DNA from: Hyperoplus lanceolatus
Taxonomy: Eukaryota > Chordata > Actinopteri > Uranoscopiformes > Ammodytidae
Assembly (NCBI GenBank): GCA_026929865.2
Contig: CM049409.1
Span: 7,347,452 to 7,411,451 of the forward strand
Reading direction: 5' to 3'
DNA length: 64,000 nucleotides
The position numbers and the translations under genes were made by a program. Each line of letters starts with the position of its first letter. Position 1 is the first letter of the stretch. Below are positions 50,271 through 63,010 of the stretch, in pieces. The notes under the pieces are model-generated. The model had not been told where the DNA came from. It did not search any database and worked only from the letters and a program-made list of their open reading frames with translations.

Positions 50271-52290
50271 CAGCAGCAGTCCTGATCACAGCAAACTGGA
50301 ATAGAATGCATTTATCTCTCCAAATTACATTTCTAATCTAAAAAGGGAATAGACTTGAGAGGGAAAGAACCCTCGGTGTGAGTGGAGTACTAGACCAAAC
50401 ATGTTACATCCTTGGCAAGGTTTAGTGTTGTGAGAAAACTCAAATCTCTAAAGAATCTAGTATGCTCAGACATCCAGAGGACCGATGAACAAAGCAACTA
50501 TTTAGGATTTAACAACATAATATGTACTATACATGATACATGTCATAACTGATGTCCGGAAAACTAGCATAAGTGTAATGGCAGGCGAATTAACTGCAGT
50601 TCAACACTGACAGAATCATATTTATTGATAACATGGCAGCAAGTCGAAGTTCTATTAATCTGCACATTGAAAATATTCGATAATGATAAAAATGATCAAG
50701 ACACCAATATTAAAACTGGAAGAAAGGAAAGAAGAGCAGAGAAGACAATTGAGACGTTGATGACTAATTGCAGGGGCGTGAAAAAAAGGCACCTCCTCCA
50801 TGTAAACAAATGTGTGGTCCAACTGGAGTTAGTATCCCCCTGCATGCTGACAGCCCCCTGATATTGGGATGAATATTAGTTTTGTCTGAATTGTCCCTCT
50901 GATGTGACCTCAGGGCACAAATTAATCATGGAAATGTTCCATCCTACCGCCGCTTCAGATGAGAAAAAGGAAAGCTTTATGTGTTACTGGGGCGACATGA
51001 GCTGCTCAAATGCCCCTTGTATGACCTTAGTGCAAGATTGGATGTCCCTTTACCTGACAGATAAATACACTGCTTTGAATAAAGATTTAAAAAAAAAAAT
51101 GGCACCTAGGCTACATGAACAAAAGGGGCAGGGTGGTTTCCCCCATGGACCCCCCTATGCACACCACTGACCCATTGTACGCTGGAGTTGTTGTCTGGCA
51201 TGGGTCAACACAATGGTTAGAGATGATGACAGGTGTGTTTTTAGGTTGCTCCCTATATTTAGTTTGGCTTGATATCATCTCATCTTTATGTACAACATGT
51301 GCCAGGTTTTGTTTCAGACAATGTGTGTCTCAGCATATTTATACTATATATAACACACTCCCATAGTGTGCCTCTGTGTTGAACCATACAATTCAGTAGG
51401 TGCTTCAGGGTCTTTTTTCCTGCTTGTCGCCTCTCAAAAGTTACTTATGCATCAAGGTGAGAGAAGGGTAAGGACATACAGTATGAGCAGAGTATCCGGG
51501 ACTGCTTGTAGATGTGAGAGTCCCGCAGCTGAGGGTGGTCTGAAGAAGAGGGCGGTTTTAATTTAAGGAATGCAGTGGTGCTATATTTCACCCTCTGCTG
51601 TTGTCTCACATTATCTTGGTAAACATCCCTGGTACTAATATGATATATTTTGGGAGCGGGGCGGTGTTTCATCTCGCTCCCTTGTGTGATTGATGAACGA
51701 GGGAGGGACGAAACACGGACAGAGATTTACGGCGCTCCAGTGCACAGAATATGTATGATTATCAGCTGTGTGGTGAGAGCAGCTCGCTTTGAGTGATAGG
51801 CACATGAAGAGAAATCTACTCAATGACTCTATTCCCTCCAGAAAAGTCACAGGAGGGTTTTTTTTAATCTTTGTCTTTGTCTCTCATTCTCACCCTCTCT
51901 CTCTTAGATATTTGTAGGTATGTTCTTGGGAGTGTAGTAGTGCCTCTAAAAATCTACAAAGCTTCACAGGACAGAAACCAAGGTAATACTTGACATAAAT
52001 GTTGAAGACACATTGAGTTTTTTCTTCATCAGCAGTTTTTATGGTTTATTCTTGTCCTTAGATCCAGCTTTAACATTAGACATATTATACTTGGCTATAT
52101 AAAATCATAAAACAAACAAAAGTGACTTTCTTTCATAAGCAGGCTGTGCTTATCACATTCACTCTGTCTTTGTCTACACTGATCAGCCTCGGAAAAAAGG
52201 TGTGACAGTAATTGTCCGAGTGAAATGCCTGTAGTTTATCTCCTGTTATACAGTAATTCTGTCTCAGCTCTGATTTAGTTATAATACCCA
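50271..52290. other. gene desert segment, no exon
   Basis: A (CAG)4 microtract near 50267-50278. An AATAAAG followed closely by an A run (51078-51099) resembles a short retroposed tail. Nothing else is recognised. Confidence 0.36.
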
Positions 52291-52299
52291 TTGGCACCT

Positions 52300-52660
52300 C
52301 TGAGTGCCTCAAACAGTCAGCTCCTAATTGATCGATAGCACGTCGTCATAAATCCCAAATCCTATGCACTTTATTGATCCTTCCGGAGCACTTGCTGCTT
52401 CTCTGCATATGCGATTGCCTCAGCCCACGCACATGCCAAGTATCAGGCATATTTCATCCACCAGAAGCCTTATCATATGCAGGCTGTATTGTTTTCCCGC
52501 ATATGAGAATTACTGCTTGCCAGCATGACTTGAATGACACCCAAGAGAGGACTTCATTTCCTATTCACCTCAATTTATATCTACACAAGAGTCATCAATA
52601 ACACTAATGCACCGAGGCGCTTTGGTCCAAGTAATTGTTTATTTGCTTCCTAGTGGACTT
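52300..52660. promoter_or_regulatory. candidate conserved regulatory block
   Basis: CTAATTGATCGATAGC, CGTCGTCATAAATCCC, three CATATG/GCATATG cores (near 52406, 52473 and 52499), CAAGAGTCATCAATAAC, ACTAATGCACCG and AAGTAATTGTTTATTTGC. Balanced composition and no simple repeats. Confidence 0.4.
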
Positions 52661-53195
52661 GCTAATGAACACTTTAATGTCAAGCTTGGAATTTTTTTCA
52701 GACTGAATCTGTAACATGCAGAACATGTGTGATTTAATCTTTTCGTCATTAGTTGATTGTACAATCCATATTAACATGGGAGTATTGATACTTTAAGATA
52801 TAGCTATTTGGATGTTAGCTTACTAGTTTCTTTAGCATATGAAATAAAGGTTGCAACCAAAATACCTTTCCGTAACACAGCATCAAGATGAGGGAAGTTT
52901 GAAAACATGGCCTATCTTTCAACAGTTCATTTAACATGCCCACATCCTAACTTAAGAGCCAGAGTTCCTGTTTGTCCCTCATTCGTTTGTCCCTATAAAA
53001 GTACAGTTTTACTATACTTTTAGTTTGTTGCTTATAACAGATTCAGCACACCCGTAGCCAGACTCTTTATCACCCATGCAACTGCAAGTCCTCTGGCCTA
53101 TGTCAAAGGTTACAAGAACAAAACATTTTATTAAAACTAAAAATGTAGTTATTCATCACATCTCACTTGTTAGCAGGAAAAGTGCATGATAACTT
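52661..53195. other. gene desert segment, nothing recognised
   Basis: A/T-rich unique DNA without an exon. Confidence 0.4.
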
Positions 53196-54055
53196 ATCAA
53201 ATCAAATCAAATCAGTTTTATTTGTATAGCCCAAAATCACAAACACATTTGTCTCAGTGGGCTTTACATTTCATACAATATGATATATGATACAATATGA
53301 TACAATATGACACCCTGCCCTTACACCCTTAGCTCGGCTGAGAAAAAACTCCCAGTAAAAACCCTTTACCGGGAACAAAAAAAATTGAAGAAATCTCAGG
53401 GAGAGTCGACAGAGTAAGGGATCCCTCTCCCAGGACGGACATGCTGCAATAGATGTCATAAGTAGAGAAGTCACGAAGGAATTTGATCATTGACCAGGTG
53501 ATTACATGGTAATACTAAGTAAAGTGCAAATAGTGTGGATGCAGGAAGACTTCAGATGCTGCCAGGGGATCCACACCGTCTCGTCTCCACCAGGGAAAAC
53601 TAAGGTTTCCATCGCCGGGATTACATCCCACGTCTCCAGGTGGCATCCTTAACCACTGCAACATCTTTCGCATTGATGGTCCATTTTCTCAGATGGTACC
53701 GGAGGGGGGACCAGATCCACACCGTCTCGTCACGACCAGGGAAAACTGGAAGAGGACAGACAAGCAACCAGTGAGCAAAGCAAAATGAATTTAAAGATTG
53801 AACAAGCAAGCGAGTAGAAAGAGTACTATCCTGATGGACGATGAGTCAGTGCTGATGTGAGGCAATAGCAGGCGGGGAGCATCCGTTCCTAGGACAGCTG
53901 ATTCCGCACAGAACTCGGAGTCAGTCGAGTAGCATGGAGAGTGCTTGGTAGACAGAGGGAGAGAACCCCCGGGGCAGTTGTTAACGTAAGCCATGGAAGT
54001 GACCCAATACCAGTACAATTGTACTATAGGAGGACCCTGGATATACTTATGATTC
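53196..54055. repeat. teleost interspersed repeat, about 0.86 kb
   Basis: It begins with three ATCAA-type pentamers and TTTTATTTGTATAGCCCAAA, then CAAACACATTTGTCTCAG and TGGGCTTTACA. It continues with AAAAAACTCCCAGTAAAAAC, AGGGATCCCTCTCCCAGGAC and CATGCTGCAATAGATG, and ends with GGAAGTGACCCAATACC. I recognise this series as a common fish repeat. A CCACACCGTCTCGTC...CCAGGGAAAACT unit occurs twice (53572 and 53718). No coding frame is retained. Confidence 0.6.
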
Positions 54056-54420
54056 ATGTATCATGATTTTTTTTAATAATTAAATAAGTTATAACAAGTC
54101 AAAATATCAGCGAAAACAAGCTGTCTGGCTGAAAGTGGCTGAAAAGTGAAACCATCATTGATGGAAATAAGTACCCCACAAGACAACCGTGTCACTTAAA
54201 TATAGTTGTGTCTGGGAAAATTTATTTGTTTCCCTTACAAATCAAATTGTCTTCGACATTGTGTGGACTCACTTCATATTTCTCCCAGCAGCTTTGTTGC
54301 TATGGAGGACTGGATGACTGAAGGCAAAAGACCCGTTCCTGAGAAATGACTCACCCGGTGTTCATGTGACAGTGGCACGTGTCCAAGCACAGTCCATAAG
54401 GTGGAACAATGAGAGGATTT
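54056..54420. other. gene desert segment, nothing recognised
   Basis: A/T-rich DNA after the repeat; no exon. Confidence 0.38.
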
Positions 54421-54560
54421 GTCGTCTCGTAATTGTAATTTAATAAAGATCTCACATGGTATCAGCGGAGCCTGACAGCCAGGGCCTTCCGGCGCTTGTT
54501 AATGCAATTGTTCTGGTCAGACGGCGCTGTCACAAATCATGCTGAAAGTTGGGTGACAGG
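54420..54560. promoter_or_regulatory. candidate conserved regulatory element
   Basis: GTCGTCTCGTAATTGTAATTT, AGATCTCACATGG, CCTTCCGGCGCTTG, TTAATGCAATTGTTCTGG and GGCGCTGTCACAAATCATG in part. Repeat-free with SOX-type (ATTGTT) and homeodomain cores. Confidence 0.33.
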
Positions 54561-54680
54561 TAGCAGGGCTCACGGATACTTCCTGAGAAGCTGGAGAAGG
54601 ACGCGTTTTGGATGGAGGCCAGGGAAACGGCTGCACCAAGGGAGGGAGAGATGTGATTTCAAAGAGAGGATTTATCTGAG

Positions 54681-55022
54681 GAAACGTTGCGTGCGTAACT
54701 TTTTTTTACATACATGAATGTCTGTTACATTCAAGCCATCTTCAAATGAGTTGAAACAAAGTTGATTAAACCTCCACAAAACGCCCTTTATTTCTCAATA
54801 TGGCAGCATTTACAAACTGGAGTCACACCCCGACACTGGCGTAGGAGTTAAAAAAAACTCCCCAAAAAATGTTTGAGTTGTTGATTCCACTGCTAATAAA
54901 AAACCTTGACGCACAGTAGAAGAAATACAATCCATGAGGTAACGGAAGGCCTACCTCATGTAGATGCACTTACAGTGTTGTTGTAATGACTCAGAACATA
55001 AGTGACACACTATAGCTTTAAA
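54681..55022 (-). mobile_element. MITE family 1, copy D (inverted)
   Basis: Matches copy A in the same orientation: GAATGTCTGTTACATTCAAG, CAATATGGCAGCATTTACAA, GTTGTTGATTCCACTGC and CATGTAGATGCACTTACAG. The right end ACACTATAGCTTTAAA is intact. The left end is worn (GTTGCGTGCGTAACTT). Confidence 0.7.
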
Positions 55023-56147
55023 CAATAAACATTACAGTATTTAACAATTGAACAAGAAGAACAGTGAAAGCAACAGATAATTATCATCAAACTTCATTTA
55101 GGGTTGGTCCCTAAAAAATAATGAGGTGTAAACAGTTTGAGGGAAAGCGCTTCCAAAATGGAGGCTTTTGTGGATTAAATAATGCCCTCCCTCGACACCG
55201 CCACCCTCCCCTCTGCTGCTCTTGTTTCACCTCTCTCCTTCAGTGCTGATGTATGGCCGATGTGTGACAGCGAGAGCTCCAGTAAAACCCTGCATACATG
55301 CCAAAATACATTTTACAAGCACTGCTCTAATCAGCCTGCAGCCAGAGGCTCATAAATTGCCTCAGTGTGTCTGGAGCCGGGGAACAAACGCAGCTTATGG
55401 TCACTGCCGGTTGGATATACAGCAGGCCACGCTCTCCGGGTGAAACCTACTCTTGAGTGCTGCTGCTGCTGCTAGTGATGTTTGTGAGTCAATTCAATAG
55501 AGGGAGGCAACAACCCCGGTGCCTTTATAATCAGAAGAAATGACTAGAAACAATAATTTATGCGCCTGTTTAATCAGCTGAGTGCATGTAGGCAAATGTT
55601 TGCATATGGCTGCATGTTTTATGTCAGATGTAAATGTGTGAGCACATGTCCCCCATGCCTGCATGCTCTCACTCATGTGGAACGTCTCAAATATGTTACA
55701 AGCCGTCATTACATCCATGTTTGGGGAACCACTGGTGGATTCATCAAGGGTTCATTCATACGCTCGTCGGAATTAACAAAAATGATTATGGAGCGCCCCC
55801 AGCCTGGTACAATGTGTCACCATTCCAGTTGGGAGGTTGTTTTGTTCTTTTTAATCTCAGCTGTAACCTTCAGTGTCCTCCGCTGACAGGAAATGCAGTT
55901 TATCAACTGGGGGATGACACCGGCAGAGGTGATATATGCAGGACTGTACTTCCCCAGATAACTCTAATGGCGTGAAGTCCCTGTTCCTGCAATGTTGCTC
56001 CTTTTTTTCCAACCAACAGGGAAATTCCTGAAGTGGGAGAGGCTGATCAAATAAAATGATACTTTGAAGTATGCGCGCGTCCTAGTCCCACGATGGCTTT
56101 GCTGAGTCCTCAAATGACATCTCAGAATTAAATAAAGGCGCCTTGTC
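55023..56147. other. gene desert segment with candidate element
   Basis: The part at 55330-55700 (AATCAGCCTGCAGCC, CATAAATTGCCTCAG, ATAATTTATGCGCCTG, TTTAATCAGCTGAGTG, GTTTGCATATGGC) is repeat-free and may be regulatory. No exon accepted. Confidence 0.36.
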
Positions 56148-56170
56148 AAAAAAAAAAAAAAAAAAAAAAA
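56148..56170. repeat. poly-A run after AATAAA
   Basis: Twenty-three A bases preceded by AATAAAGG at 56131-56138. The order AATAAA, about 12 nt, poly-A resembles the tail of a retroposed transcript, but no source gene is recognised upstream. Confidence 0.6.
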
Positions 56171-57225
<1,055 letters not shown>

Positions 57226-57279
57226 GACAGCACATTCTGCTCGAACAGTCAATAAGCTTGACTGTGGCTTTGGCAGCGC

Positions 57280-57720
57280 TCTGTCTTATTTACAAGACGT
57301 TTGTTGCACTTGACATTTATCGTGGCTCCGAGGCTGTGAACTTCATGCAAACGCCATCGAAGCATTCAATGCCAAGGGCCCGGGGCCTCCCGTGTCTCGG
57401 GCGTCATCACAAGTCTTTTCACGCTAAAATAAATCACTTCCACTGGACCCAGAGCACGGGGAAAAGGGAGAGGGACCGATGGGGGGGATGAGGAGGAGAA
57501 TGGAGAGAGTGAGGAGAAGGGCAGGCAGAGGGAGAGAGACAGGGGTTGAGGGAGAGGGGCGTTAACATCCAAGGAATAAGCCCCCGAAGGTTAACGCCAG
57601 CCCCATTTCTACCTCGTTAATTGCTGGGCGCGTTCACACAAATATCACTAACCATTATGAAGGCAGCAGCATATGGTTTGGGTAAATGCACTTTAGATCT
57701 CAGAGGGATTTAAATACTGT
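57280..57720. promoter_or_regulatory. candidate conserved regulatory block
   Basis: GGCAGCGCTCTGTCTTATTT, GACATTTATCGTGGC, CATGCAAACGCCATCG, CACGCTAAAATAAATC and, after a G/A-rich interval (57470-57560), CTCGTTAATTGCTGGG and CGTTCACACAAATATCAC. Octamer-like and homeodomain cores in repeat-free DNA. Confidence 0.33.
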
Positions 57721-58020
57721 CACCGCACGACCGTCCTTGGTTTCCGCTCATAGCCAAAGGGACGCCCTCGTTCCTTAACCGTCTGATATATGCAATGTCT
57801 TGACCTGGAGGCTTCAATAGTGGAGGAGTGTGTGCTTAAGATACACATGCTTGAAGCTACTAGAGTTCAATTGTAATCAAACAAAGAAAAATTAAGTCAA
57901 ATAAAAAACAGCATCTTGTCTAGGATTGTCGCAATGTACCACCTCATGGCATCGTCACTGCTATTTATTTAGTAACTAAGCTTTTCAATTTTATGGTGTT
58001 TTATTATTCTAACTGCATAA
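57721..58020. other. gene desert segment, nothing recognised
   Basis: Unique DNA without an exon. Confidence 0.38.
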
Positions 58021-58170
58021 GGTCCAAGAGGGGTACCATTATAAAAAGAAAAATAAGGTAAAGAATATCCTTCCCTCTCCCATTTACCATCTCACCACCC
58101 CTCAGATTTATCATGTGACATACTGCATGGGCCCGACCCACAGGTTGGGAACTACTAGACTAAAATACCC
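58021..58170. repeat. teleost dispersed repeat fragment
   Basis: GGGCCCGACCCACAGGTTGG followed by GAACTACTAGACTAAA is a motif string seen in abundant fish repeats. Only the end is clear; class not assigned. Confidence 0.42.
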
Positions 58171-58785
58171 AAAGTAAATGCATACACACAGAGTAGTTCA
58201 AACTATCAACGCCACAATCAGCTACAGCAGTAAAATGCTACTTACAGTCAACACTGATGAAAAAAAAATCAACAATATAATCATACAACACAAATAATAT
58301 ATTAGTACATTGTGCTAATAATACATCTGCACTTAAAACTTAAGTTGAAATTTGGATGAAAGCCTTTAACTTTAATGGAGTTTCTTTCCATTTCTGTATG
58401 TATACCCGAGGCTCTGAACACTTCTTCAATTGTGTGTGAAGTTTAGGAGCATTTCATACTCTCATAAAGGGGATGGAGTTTTGACAAGTTTTTGTGTTTT
58501 AGTTTTTCAAGATTTTTGCTGATACGGATCATGAAATGACAGATTGACTGACAAGAATGACTTTGAGAAAAGCTAGAAGTGAAAACAGTGATACAATAAC
58601 CAAATGGGAAAATTCATAACAAGTGAAATACTGAGAGAATTGTTTGATTTTTGACAGATTTCAAAAGAAACCACGTAATAAAATCTATGTAAACTGTAGC
58701 TGACAGAGAGGCTGACATTCAGGAGGCAGTATACGGTCGTATTATAGTTAGAACAGTACACGACCTAATAGTGGTACACAGTAAA
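58171..58785. other. gene desert segment, nothing recognised
   Basis: A/T-rich DNA; no exon. Confidence 0.4.
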
Positions 58786-58789
58786 AAAA

Positions 58790-59000
58790 TTGCTTCAGTA
58801 TAGAATGATGAATGTGCCTTTGGAGCCCACCAAATCCTCCCAGCAGCTCTCAAGGCAATATATCCTCACGCCGTCAGCCCCAAATTATAAATCAGATTTC
58901 TCGCAGGGTCCATATGATTCATTACAATTTATCGACAGTAATTTACCGAAGTGGTTTTCAGATGCTTTTAACTTTGTCGTGGCAGTAATTTACAATACAA
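58790..59000. promoter_or_regulatory. candidate conserved regulatory element
   Basis: CCAGCAGCTCTCAAGGC, CAAATTATAAATCAG, TATGATTCATTACAATTTATC, GACAGTAATTTACCG and GGCAGTAATTTACAA. The AGTAATTTAC core is repeated 63 bp apart. Repeat-free with a high density of A/T-rich homeodomain-type sites. Confidence 0.36.
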
Positions 59001-59980
59001 GAGTAAAGTAGAAAAAAAAGAAAGAAAATAACACTGCTGTATTTTTTTCTTGACTGGCAATGCAGTAGCTAAGTGTTACGGAAGAGTTAAACATGAGATA
59101 GCTGATGAAGGCTCATTGATTCAAATGCTTGATGTGCTTGGAAAGGCAAAATGATGACACTGAAGAATTTGCTCTGGGCTGCCTTCCGAGCATCTTGTGC
59201 TACAGAAGTACCCTGACTCAGATCTAATGCAAAACTGTGATAATCCTTTTCAGAGAAAAACACACCGAAGGCAAACAACTAACAGACAGCACTACGTACA
59301 CTTAAAAAAAAACTATTTATTTACACATCCAAAGCTCTATTTGCTTACAAAACACAGTGCACTAATGGACACTTTACACAATGACTTTCTATTGTAAAAT
59401 TCAATGATATCATTGATGATCAATTAATGACAGTGATACGTGTTACTGATGGCGTGGCCATGCAGACATATTCGTGTCACTCACGTGTGTGTCAAAGTCT
59501 GTGACCTCAGGCTTGTTCTCAGGGATCCGTTGCAACGTTTGACATGATATTTGGACGGCACATCATAACCTGTGTCAGTGTAAGTGTTCATTAGGCCCTG
59601 CTCTTCAAAGGGTATACTGCTGATCTCCAGGGAGGCTATTTCCAGTGCTGTGTGTGACACTGATGATGTTGACAGCACTCACTACATCACAGCCAATGCA
59701 AAGGTCAGACCAAAATGTGTGGGGGAGATGTGTGTAAGCCAGGCCTGTCCGTCTGCCCATAGCCCAATCTGGCCCCAGGCACTCCAAGCTTATTAGGCTT
59801 GAACATCATTGCGGGGTCATTATTTCAACTACAGAAGAATTTAACTCATTTACTCCTAGTCTCTTGACGACGCAGCTACAAAAAGGTGGACCAGGTGGAA
59901 AGAAATGGAGGGCAGTGTGCTGGGTTTTGTCCCCAAAGCATAAGCAGAACGACTTTTTTTTTCTACCTCCCTCATCTCTG
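59001..59980. other. gene desert segment, nothing recognised
   Basis: Unique DNA; no exon accepted. Confidence 0.38.
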
Positions 59981-59984
59981 GGTG

Positions 59985-60135
59985 AATGCAATTCCTACAC
60001 ACTCAGGGTGAATTAATTAATTACAAAGCTGGCTGGGTATCAAAGGTAAATGTTTTAATTATATTCCCTGCGTCTTTCTTAAGAAGCCAACTGTCAGGCA
60101 GTGGTAAGTGGGGCTGTGGCCCTCTGTGGCGCCTG
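59985..60135. promoter_or_regulatory. candidate conserved regulatory element
   Basis: GGTGAATTAATTAATTACAA, GGTATCAAAGGTAAATG (CAAAG, TCF/SOX-type) and CAACTGTCAGGCAG. A run of overlapping TAATTA cores next to a CAAAGG site. It lies beside a (GT)n tract (60138-60165). Confidence 0.33.
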
Positions 60136-60165
60136 AGGTGTGTGTGTGTGTGTGTTTGTGTGTGT

Positions 60166-61184
60166 CATTTTATATAAAAAAGAACTAGAGAAAATTAAAA
60201 AAACAGAGGAAGAGAGTATATTGGTGTATACTACATACAACTGATTTGTGGCAGTGTATTTCAGACCTTTCTCACCAGAACAACTAATTAATTAATGCAG
60301 GTCTCTCAAAGTCCAATATTGACCCTCCACCCTTACAGCTCTTTGGTCCCCAACAACTCCACTACTTCTAAATACTCACCAGCTAGTTACTAACTTTGTC
60401 TGTCTACAGTTGAGTGCTAGGCTAGGCTGGTTTATCCAAGCCTCTTTGCTAAAAGAAGAAAAAACTCATTTAAAACCCAAATAATGAGCTGAAAGATGGT
60501 AAAAATGCTAGGTTGAGTAAGGAGCATTAGAAACAGTTTTCTATTTTGCCCTTCCAAACTGACTTTTTAGAAGTATGTGTGCACATTCACCAAACATGAC
60601 ATTTCTTACTTTTAGAAGTAGCAATTGAAAGCGTTCATGCTAGATAGTCTCTAGTCCATCAAAGTAAACATTAACAACCTTCTCTGTTGCTCTATATTGT
60701 TTTCTTGCTATGTTGACACAACTTCTTAATTGGGAAGTTTTTGTCACCCTGTGCACTGAGTAATTTCAGGCTTGGCTTAACAACACATTTTACAAAATTG
60801 ATTTATTTCTTAAAAGCGAGATATCAGCTCATAGTGGGCAGATCAAGGGTCCCAAAATGACATACAGTACATGCCATCTAAATCAAGCTTACACACGCTC
60901 AAAAATACATATGCACATATACAGCAGATACTCAATGGGAAGGGACTCACGCCTGATCTTAAATGGAACACTATCACAGGTACAAGATATAAATGAATCA
61001 CTTCAGGAAAAATAATTCAACATCTGAATTCTCCATTTCATTATCCATCTATCTAGAAGTCTGCTTTGGATAAATTATATTGAAGACCTGCTGTTTGCCT
61101 TACTCATGGGAGATATGGATATGGAATTTATTTTGGTGACAAAGTATCTGGACACACACATCACCCCCCACCCCCTCCCCCCCT

Positions 61185-61187
<3 letters not shown>
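60166..61187. other. gene desert segment, nothing recognised
   Basis: A/T-rich unique DNA, ending in a C-rich stretch (61160-61187). No exon. Confidence 0.4.

Positions 61188-61229
<42 letters not shown>
61188..61229. repeat. (CA)n microsatellite
   Basis: About 21 uninterrupted CA units next to a C-rich tract. Confidence 0.96.
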
Positions 61230-61231
<2 letters not shown>

Positions 61232-62888
61232 TTATACCAAATCCAGGATAACTGTTGAATAAATATAAAGTTTTCATGATATAAGGGATAGTGACACATC
61301 AGTTGATCTGGATTTTTCCATAACGGAGTGAATTTTGTAATGTCACAGACATACTGTGTAGCTGTATCGAGATAACAACTAACAATGGGTCTGCCAACGT
61401 GTGCCTCAAGAAAAAAAACTATTACAAAAAACCCGCCTATCCTTATGTTTGAATGAAATACTGCAGGGGCACCAGATTCATAATAAATAGAGCTGTAACT
61501 GAGGTTTTGTCACTTTTACAAAGAAGCTGTTTATAGCACACGAGGCCACGGAAAAAACATTTTCTGGCCAAACCAGGTAAATGAAGCATAATTGGAAGCC
61601 CATTACCAAATTGAAAAACGGGTGCCTTTTGTTTTAACTGTGTTAGAATCGAACTGAGGGCGCTTCCCCTACTCTGTAAAGCTGCCTGAAACTGCAGGGC
61701 TCAATAATTATAATGTTCGGGATCCTTCTGAGGGGCGAAGAAAATCAATAGACTAAGGACAAAGAACCTATAGCCATCACTTAATTCTCTTTTCACTGTG
61801 ATTTAGGGGAAGAGGAGGATGTTAAATAACTGTAAATCTGCAGCTATGACTTTGAGGGTGCTTTATGGCAGTTCTTACAGCGTCTCCCAGACAGAATGTC
61901 CATACCTTCTGCAGACCACACAATTTATAGCTTTATTACCCTTTGTCTTAAAGAGCAGGGAGACATAGCAGGGAGGAAGGAGATAACAGCCCAGCACAGG
62001 GGCAGTTGGGGGGAAAAAGAAAAAAGAAAAAAAAAAGTCGGATGCCATCATCGACAGAGACATATCTCTGTGACAGGTTTGCGGCCCAGGAGCAGGGCTT
62101 CTACTTGGGGAGGAGGACCAGAAAGTGTGGGGCCACCCAATGGCCCCTCCTGTAACTCCCATCTGTGTATCTCCAAATATGGGCATAGGTTTCGTTTTTG
62201 AACATTCAAAATGTTCAAAAACTTAATTTCCTACATTCTGATGCATTTTTCTGCACCAATTTGTGGCAGAAATGCCTTTGTATCTAATCTGAGTTCAAGA
62301 ATTTCACTGTTGTATATGCAAAAAAAAAAAAAAAAAGTGGGAGGTCGGCAAGGTCAAGATGGTAAAATCCACTTCATGGGTGTCTGACATCGCTTGGACC
62401 TTTGTACCTCTTTTGCGGAGAAGGGGGTTATCTTTCATATTTTTTCGAGGGGGGGATGGTGGACAAATTTACCTCTTCAAAATATTTAAGGAGACATATC
62501 AGATGCACGCCTATATGCCCACACACATGCCCAAACTGCAGTGCGTGAAAACCCCTGTCCCCTCTGCAAAGGAAGCTAAATTCAATTTACTGACTTATCC
62601 GCCGATGATCAGATTTACTGGGCTGTTCAGTTGCCACCACGCCTTCCCAGAGGTCACCGGGAGGACTGACGCAGGGGGGAGGGACTGAAGCAAAAGAGGT
62701 CACACAGAAAGGGGTAAGTGTGTGTGTGGGTGGTGGTGGGGGGGGGGAGAGCATTTCACCACAGAGTCATGAGTTCCTCTGGACCGGGCAGATGCTTCCT
62801 CATATTTTCTCACTGCGCTGACAAGTGGCTTATTGTTTCCCTTGATAAGACTACAGTGTTCCTGGTAATTGGAATAAGGCGTAAGTCA
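61230..62888. other. gene desert segment with one candidate element
   Basis: The part at 61540-61640 (CACGAGGCCACGG, CATAATTGGAAGCCC, CATTACCAAATTG) looks regulatory. An A run lies at 62320-62336 and a G run near 62739-62747. No exon is supportable. Confidence 0.36.
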
Positions 62889-62889
62889 C

Positions 62890-63010
62890 CATAACACAGG
62901 TGGGACTGAATCAATAGATAATGTGAGATTTCTCATGGATGCAAAAGGAATGTTTTATTATCAGTGTGGCGTTTAAAAGAGCATATATGTCTTCAAGCTA
63001 TACACTCATG
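62890..63010. promoter_or_regulatory. candidate conserved regulatory element
   Basis: GACTGAATCAATAGATAATG, GTTTTATTATCAGTGTGG and GGCGTTTAAAAGAGC in repeat-free DNA. GATA-type (TTATC, GATAA) and homeodomain cores. Low certainty. Confidence 0.27.
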
